Source: CAZLIC01 sp964559535 (lineage in GTDB: Bacteria > Pseudomonadota > Alphaproteobacteria > Rhodobacterales > Rhodobacteraceae). Taken from it: 19,151 bases of DNA. A program made the translations under genes and the position numbers. Position 1 is the stretch's first letter; each line of letters starts with the position of its first letter. The DNA is taken from contig CAZLIC010000082.1 of NCBI GenBank assembly GCA_964559535.1, positions 1 through 19,151 of the forward strand, in the 5' to 3' direction. This document shows, piece after piece, positions 13,675-19,151 of this stretch. The notes below the pieces were generated by a model. It worked only from the letters and a program-made list of their open reading frames with translations. It ran no database searches and was not told the origin of the DNA.

Positions 13675-14466
13675 ATGACGCGCATCCCGGCTTTCGCCTT
13701 CTTGGCCCTTCTCGCCGCCTGTGGCGCCCGCGCGCCGGCGCCTGAACCTGGGGCACAGCCCCCGGCGGTGCAGGTCGCCGCGCCGAACTTCGGCGACGCG
13801 GACCCCCACCCGTGGGATGGGCGCGCGCCCGGCAGCTATCCGGTCCATGGCACCGATGTTTCCCGGTTCCAGCCTCCGGTCGACTGGGCGACGGCAAGGG
13901 CAAACGGCGTGAACTTCGTGTTCATCAAGGCAACGGAGGGTGCCGACAACACCGACCCGATGTTCGACACGCACTGGCGCGGGGCCCGGGCCGCGGGAAT
14001 TCCGGCCGGCGGGTATCACTTCTGGTACCACTGCGCCCCGGGCACGGCGCAGGCGCGCAATTTCATCCGCCAGGTGCCGCGCGCCCGCGGTGCGCTGCCC
14101 CCGGTTCTGGACATCGAGTGGACGCCCACCTCGCCCACCTGTACCCGCCGCACGCCGCAGGACGAGCTTTTGCGGGAAACGCAGTCCTACATCGAGACCG
14201 TGCGCAACCACTATGGCCAGACGCCACTGGTCTATGTGACCGTCGACATCTTCCGCGAGCGCGAGTTGTGGCGGCTGCGCGGGGTGGAGTTCTGGCTGCG
14301 GTCGGTGGCAGGCCACCCGGCGCAGGTGCATCCCGGCAGCAGCTGGACGTTCTGGCAATACTCCAGCACCGGCCTGATCCCGGGCATCACAGGCGAGGCT
14401 GACCTGAACGTGTTCCGCGGGACCGCGGCGGAATGGTCGGCCCGGGTGGTGAAGAACGCGCGGTAG
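13675..14466 (+). CDS. GH25 family muramidase, predicted lipoprotein
   Basis: A 263-residue glycosyl hydrolase family 25 enzyme that cleaves the muramic acid to glucosamine bond of peptidoglycan. The N-terminus MTRIPAFAFLALLAACGARA has a lipobox LAAC with C16, so the mature protein should be membrane-anchored in the periplasm. After a Pro-rich linker, the catalytic barrel starts at VHGTDVSRFQ (D61). It continues FVFIKATEGADNTD, GIPAGGYHFWYHC and VLDIEW with catalytic D146 and E148, and closes with FWQYSSTG and EADLNVFRGT. The key acidic residues are present. The ATG at 13675 is chosen because it directly begins the signal peptide; an upstream in-frame TTG at 13627 would precede it with an unrelated stretch. 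It converges with the dimethylglycine dehydrogenase-like gene. Confidence 0.92.
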   Translation: MTRIPAFAFLALLAACGARAPAPEPGAQPPAVQVAAPNFGDADPHPWDGRAPGSYPVHGTDVSRFQPPVDWATARANGVNFVFIKATEGADNTDPMFDTHWRGARAAGIPAGGYHFWYHCAPGTAQARNFIRQVPRARGALPPVLDIEWTPTSPTCTRRTPQDELLRETQSYIETVRNHYGQTPLVYVTVDIFRERELWRLRGVEFWLRSVAGHPAQVHPGSSWTFWQYSSTGLIPGITGEADLNVFRGTAAEWSARVVKNAR

Positions 14467-14477
14467 GTTCGGAAACG

Positions 14478-14500
14478 GCAAGTTCCCGTCAGGAACCTGC
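14478..14500. terminator. Weak hairpin between convergent genes
   Basis: GTTCC (14482-14486) pairs with GGAAC (14492-14496), extended by GCA/TGC after one A-C mismatch, 12 bases past the muramidase stop. There is no T tract on the plus strand. The minus strand has TTTTT just after the stop of the oppositely oriented gene (14524-14528). It may serve as a weak bidirectional terminator; the remaining 64-base gap shows nothing else. Confidence 0.35.
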
Positions 14501-14530
14501 GGTCTGTCTGCCAGGAATGTCCGAAAAAGG

Positions 14531-17029
14531 CTACCCGTCCACCCGGATGCGTGCGTTGGACGGGTCGAACGGGCTGTCTTCGGTCACCACGGCGTCCCAC
14601 AGCTGGCGCAGGATGCGCACCTGCAGCTTCGTGCCCGGCACGGCCAGTTCTGCGGGAACATAGCCCATGCCGATCTGCTTGCCGAATGCCACCGAGTGGC
14701 CTCCCGAGGTCAGGCGGCCGACCTTCACGCCGTCCTTGACCAGCGCCTCCTTTCCCCAGGGGTCAGTGTCGGACGGGCCGTCGATCAGCAGGGTGCAGCA
14801 CTTGGACCGGATGCCGGTGGCCAGCATCGCGTCCTTGCCGTGGAAATCCTTGGACAGGTCGACGAACCGGTCAAGCCCGGCTTCCAGCGGGGTGGCGTCG
14901 CGGCCAAGCTCGGTGCCGAAGGCGCGATAGGACTTTTCCTGCCGAAGCCAGTTCTGCGCGCGGCCCCCCACCAGCTTCATCCCGTGTTTCTCGCCAGCAG
15001 CCATCAGCTGGTCAAACAGGTAGTTCTGCATTTCGATGGGGTGGTGCAGTTCCCAGCCCAGTTCGCCCGTATAGGCCACGCGGATCGCCCGCACCGGGCA
15101 CATGCCCAGCTCGATGTTGCGCGCCGACAGCCAGGGGAAGCGCTTGTTCGACAGGGCGGTGGCCGGATCGGCGTCGCGGACAAGTTCCTTCAGGATGTCG
15201 CGCGACTTGGGCCCGGCCAGCGCGAAGACGCCCCACTTGGTGGTCACATCCTCTTCGTTCAGGCGACCGAAGCGGTCTTCCTGCTCCATCACCGCCTTGT
15301 ACAGGAAATCCTCGTCATAGGCGTGCCAGGCACCTGCCGACACAAGGTAGTAGTCGTTCTCGGCCAGCCGGACGATGGTGTACTCCGTGCGCGTCGTGCC
15401 CGCCGCCGTCAGCGCATAGGTCAGGTTGATGCGGCCCACGGCGGGCAATTTGTTGGTGGTGAACCAGTCAAGGAACGCCGTCGCCCCCGGCCCGCTGATG
15501 CGGTGCTTGGCAAAGGCGGTGGCGTCGATCAGGCCCACGGTCTCGCGAATCGCCTTCGCCTCATCGACGGCATACTGCCACCAGCCGCCACGGCGGAAGC
15601 TGCGGGTGTGGTGGTCGAAATCGGCGGGGGCATCGACCGGACCATAGTAGATCGGCCGTTCCCAACCATTGATCTGCCCGAACTGCGCGCCGCGCGCCTT
15701 CTGCCGGTCATAGGCGGGCGAAGTACGCAGCGGTCGGCAGGCCTCACGCTCTTCATCGGGGTGGTGCAGGATGAAGACGTGGTTGTAGCATTCCTCGTTC
15801 TTGCGGCTGGCATAATCGGTCGTCATCCAGTCCTGCCCGAACCGCTTGGGGTCGAGGCTGGCCATGTCGATCTCCGCCTCCCCTTGCGTCATCATCTGCG
15901 CAAGGTAGTAGCCGGTGCCGCCCGCCGCGGTGATGCCGAACGAGAACCCTTCGGCCAGCCACATGTTGCGCAGGCCGGGCGCGGGGCCGACCAGCGGGTT
16001 GCCGTCGGGCGTATAGCAGATCGGGCCGTTGAAATCGTCCTTCAGCCCCACCGTTTCGGAACTGGGAATGCGGTGGATGAAGGACATGTATTCCTGCTCG
16101 ATCCGCTCCAGGTCCAGCGGGAACAGGTCGGCGCGGAAGCTTTCGGGCACGCCATGGGCAAAGCGGGCGGGGGCACCCACCTCGTAGGGGCCAAGGATCC
16201 AACCTCCCCGCTCTTCGCGCACGTACCACTTGGCATCGGCGTCGCGCAGCACGGGGTGCTGCGGGTTGGTCTTGCGCCATTCCACCAGCGCGGGGTCCGG
16301 CTCGGTCACGATGTACTGGTGTTCCACCGGAATGGCGGGGGTCTTGATCCCCAGCATCCGCGCGGTGCGCTGCGCGTGGTTGCCGGTGGCGGTCACCACA
16401 TGTTCGGCGATCACCTCGAACGTCTCGCCCGTCGGCACCAGACGCCCGCCCTGATCGGCCATGCGGGAACAGGTCACCACCCATTCGCGCCCCGTCCAGC
16501 GGTAGCCGTCCACCTGCACCTTGCGCTCGAACTGCGCGCCCAGTTGCCGCGCGCCCTTGGCCATGGCCTGCGTCACGTCGGCGGGGTTGATGTAGCCGTC
16601 CTGCGGGTGGAACAGCGCCCCCACCAGATCCTCGGTGCGAACCAGCGGCCAGCGGTCCCTGATCTCTTTCGGGCTCAGGAACTCGTGGTAGACGCCCGCC
16701 GTCTCGGCGACCGACGAATACAGCATGTACTCGTCCATCCGGTCCTGCCCCTGCGCCATGCGCAGGTTGCCCACCACGTAGAACCCGGCGTTCAGGCCCG
16801 TTTCCGCCTCGAGCCCCTTGTAGAAATCGACCGAATACTTGTGGATGTGGGTGGTGGCGTAGCTCATGTTGAACAGCGGCAGCAGGCCCGCCGCGTGCCA
16901 GGTGGACCCCGCCGTCAACTCGTCGCGTTCCACCAGCAGGGTCGACCACCCCGCCTTGGCAAGGTGATAGGCGATCCCCGTCCCCACCGCGCCCCCGCCC
17001 ACGACCAGCGCCCGCACATGAATGGCCAT
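14531..17029 (-). CDS. Dimethylglycine/sarcosine dehydrogenase-like flavoprotein with GcvT domain
   Basis: An 832-residue two-module enzyme expected to oxidatively demethylate a methylated amine such as dimethylglycine or sarcosine, passing the one-carbon unit to tetrahydrofolate. The N-terminal DAO module has VVGGGAVGTGIAYHLAKAG and AGSTWHAAGLL, where H45 matches the histidine that covalently holds FAD in dimethylglycine dehydrogenase. GITAAGGTGYYLAQMM (about residue 370) closes the flavin site. The C-terminal half (about 430-830) is an aminomethyltransferase (GcvT) fold with VGLIDATAFAKHRISGPGA, VAYTGELGWELHHP, EKSYRAFGTELGRDATPLEA and GGHSVAFGKQIGMGYVPAEL. MAIHVRALVVGGG at 17029 is the likely start, preceded by AGGGGGCAGG; a longer start at 17077 adds residues not typical of the family. 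The substrate among methylamines is not resolved. Confidence 0.9.
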   Translation of the reverse strand: MAIHVRALVVGGGAVGTGIAYHLAKAGWSTLLVERDELTAGSTWHAAGLLPLFNMSYATTHIHKYSVDFYKGLEAETGLNAGFYVVGNLRMAQGQDRMDEYMLYSSVAETAGVYHEFLSPKEIRDRWPLVRTEDLVGALFHPQDGYINPADVTQAMAKGARQLGAQFERKVQVDGYRWTGREWVVTCSRMADQGGRLVPTGETFEVIAEHVVTATGNHAQRTARMLGIKTPAIPVEHQYIVTEPDPALVEWRKTNPQHPVLRDADAKWYVREERGGWILGPYEVGAPARFAHGVPESFRADLFPLDLERIEQEYMSFIHRIPSSETVGLKDDFNGPICYTPDGNPLVGPAPGLRNMWLAEGFSFGITAAGGTGYYLAQMMTQGEAEIDMASLDPKRFGQDWMTTDYASRKNEECYNHVFILHHPDEEREACRPLRTSPAYDRQKARGAQFGQINGWERPIYYGPVDAPADFDHHTRSFRRGGWWQYAVDEAKAIRETVGLIDATAFAKHRISGPGATAFLDWFTTNKLPAVGRINLTYALTAAGTTRTEYTIVRLAENDYYLVSAGAWHAYDEDFLYKAVMEQEDRFGRLNEEDVTTKWGVFALAGPKSRDILKELVRDADPATALSNKRFPWLSARNIELGMCPVRAIRVAYTGELGWELHHPIEMQNYLFDQLMAAGEKHGMKLVGGRAQNWLRQEKSYRAFGTELGRDATPLEAGLDRFVDLSKDFHGKDAMLATGIRSKCCTLLIDGPSDTDPWGKEALVKDGVKVGRLTSGGHSVAFGKQIGMGYVPAELAVPGTKLQVRILRQLWDAVVTEDSPFDPSNARIRVDG

Positions 17030-17083
17030 CACCTGCCCCCTGAAAAGTTGCCCCATATGTGCCCGATGCCCCGGCACCAGGTC

Positions 17084-17180
17084 CGGTCGGCGCGACCCTT
17101 CGCGGCGAAAAACGACACGGGCACGCGGAAAGCGGCATGCCGCAAGCCGCGGCAGGGCGAAGGCGGTCGGCGCGCTGACC
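17084..17180. repeat. Repeated dyad upstream of the dimethylglycine dehydrogenase-like gene
   Basis: CGGTCGGCGCG occurs at 17084-17094 and 17164-17174, in the same orientation and 80 bases apart. Each copy is the left part of a dyad: GGTCG-GCG-CGACC (17085-17097) and GGTCGGCGCGCTGACC (17165-17180, two changes from a perfect palindrome). A perfect 12-base palindrome GCGGCATGCCGC (17132-17143) lies between. These are candidate operators for the minus-strand gene starting at 17029. No clear promoter hexamers were seen in the remaining gap (17030-17234). Confidence 0.4.
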
Positions 17181-17194
17181 GGGCAAGACGATGC

Positions 17195-17223
17195 GCACCG
17201 GGCGGCCCGTGGCCGCCCGGTGC
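17195..17223 (-). terminator. Strong hairpin terminator after katG
   Basis: GCACCGGGCGGCC (17195-17207) pairs perfectly with GGCCGCCCGGTGC (17211-17223), a 13-bp stem with a 3-base loop, 11 bases past the katG stop. On the minus strand it is followed by GCATCGTCTTG, which has only a weak T tract. It probably ends the katG message and separates it from the downstream flavoprotein gene. Confidence 0.75.
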
Positions 17224-17234
17224 GGGGCCCTGTG

Positions 17235-19151
<1,917 letters not shown>

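Noticed and set aside
17030..17077. Longer start (MPGHRAHMGQLF) for the dimethylglycine dehydrogenase-like protein
   Set aside because: The flavin-binding strand normally begins a few residues after the initiator, as in MAIHVRALVVGGG, and AGGGGGCAGG precedes that ATG.

Overview
The window comes from a GC-rich alphaproteobacterial chromosome, most likely Rhodobacteraceae (the Rhodobacter/Paracoccus group). This rests on GC-rich codon use and on XdhA/XdhB sequences very close, from memory, to Rhodobacter capsulatus xanthine dehydrogenase, with active-site glutamate and arginine numbering that agrees to within a few residues. No database search was run.

Layout. Positions 1-1813 are on the minus strand: a DUF2269-like membrane protein, then the 5' part of dnaE, which runs off the left edge. 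A 281-base divergent intergenic region (1814-2094), rich in hairpins and short direct repeats, precedes a seven-gene plus-strand run (2095-11633): xdhA, xdhB, xdhC (xanthine dehydrogenase subunits and its molybdenum-cofactor insertase), then a complete BMP-type ABC importer (twin-domain ATPase, two permeases, periplasmic binding protein). Most junctions are 4-base ATGA overlaps. The exceptions are a palindromic repeat between xdhB and xdhC, an AT-rich pair of hairpins between the ATPase and the first permease, and a 50-base gap before the binding protein. A strong terminator-like hairpin follows at 11688-11711. The simplest reading is a purine-scavenging operon: the importer brings in a purine or nucleoside, and the dehydrogenase oxidises hypoxanthine/xanthine to urate in the cytoplasm. 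The substrate is inferred.

From 11851 to 14466, still on the plus strand, come an 82-residue unknown protein, an unknown protein with a C-x5-C-x10-C-x2-C cysteine pattern, a DAO-family flavoenzyme and a GH25 muramidase lipoprotein. Genes then converge. On the minus strand lie an 832-residue dimethylglycine/sarcosine dehydrogenase-like protein (14531-17029) and, upstream of it, katG (17235 to beyond the right edge), separated by a 205-base gap with a 13-bp stem terminator and a repeated dyad.

The genes are mostly familiar families. The more unusual signals are non-coding: a possible ribosome-binding-site switch in the xdhA leader, two different palindromic repeats inside the operon (one of which probably supplies a decoy ATG for xdhC, the other interrupting the start of the first permease), and the uncharacterised cysteine-rich gene pair. 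I see no CRISPR array, insertion sequence, tRNA or rRNA.
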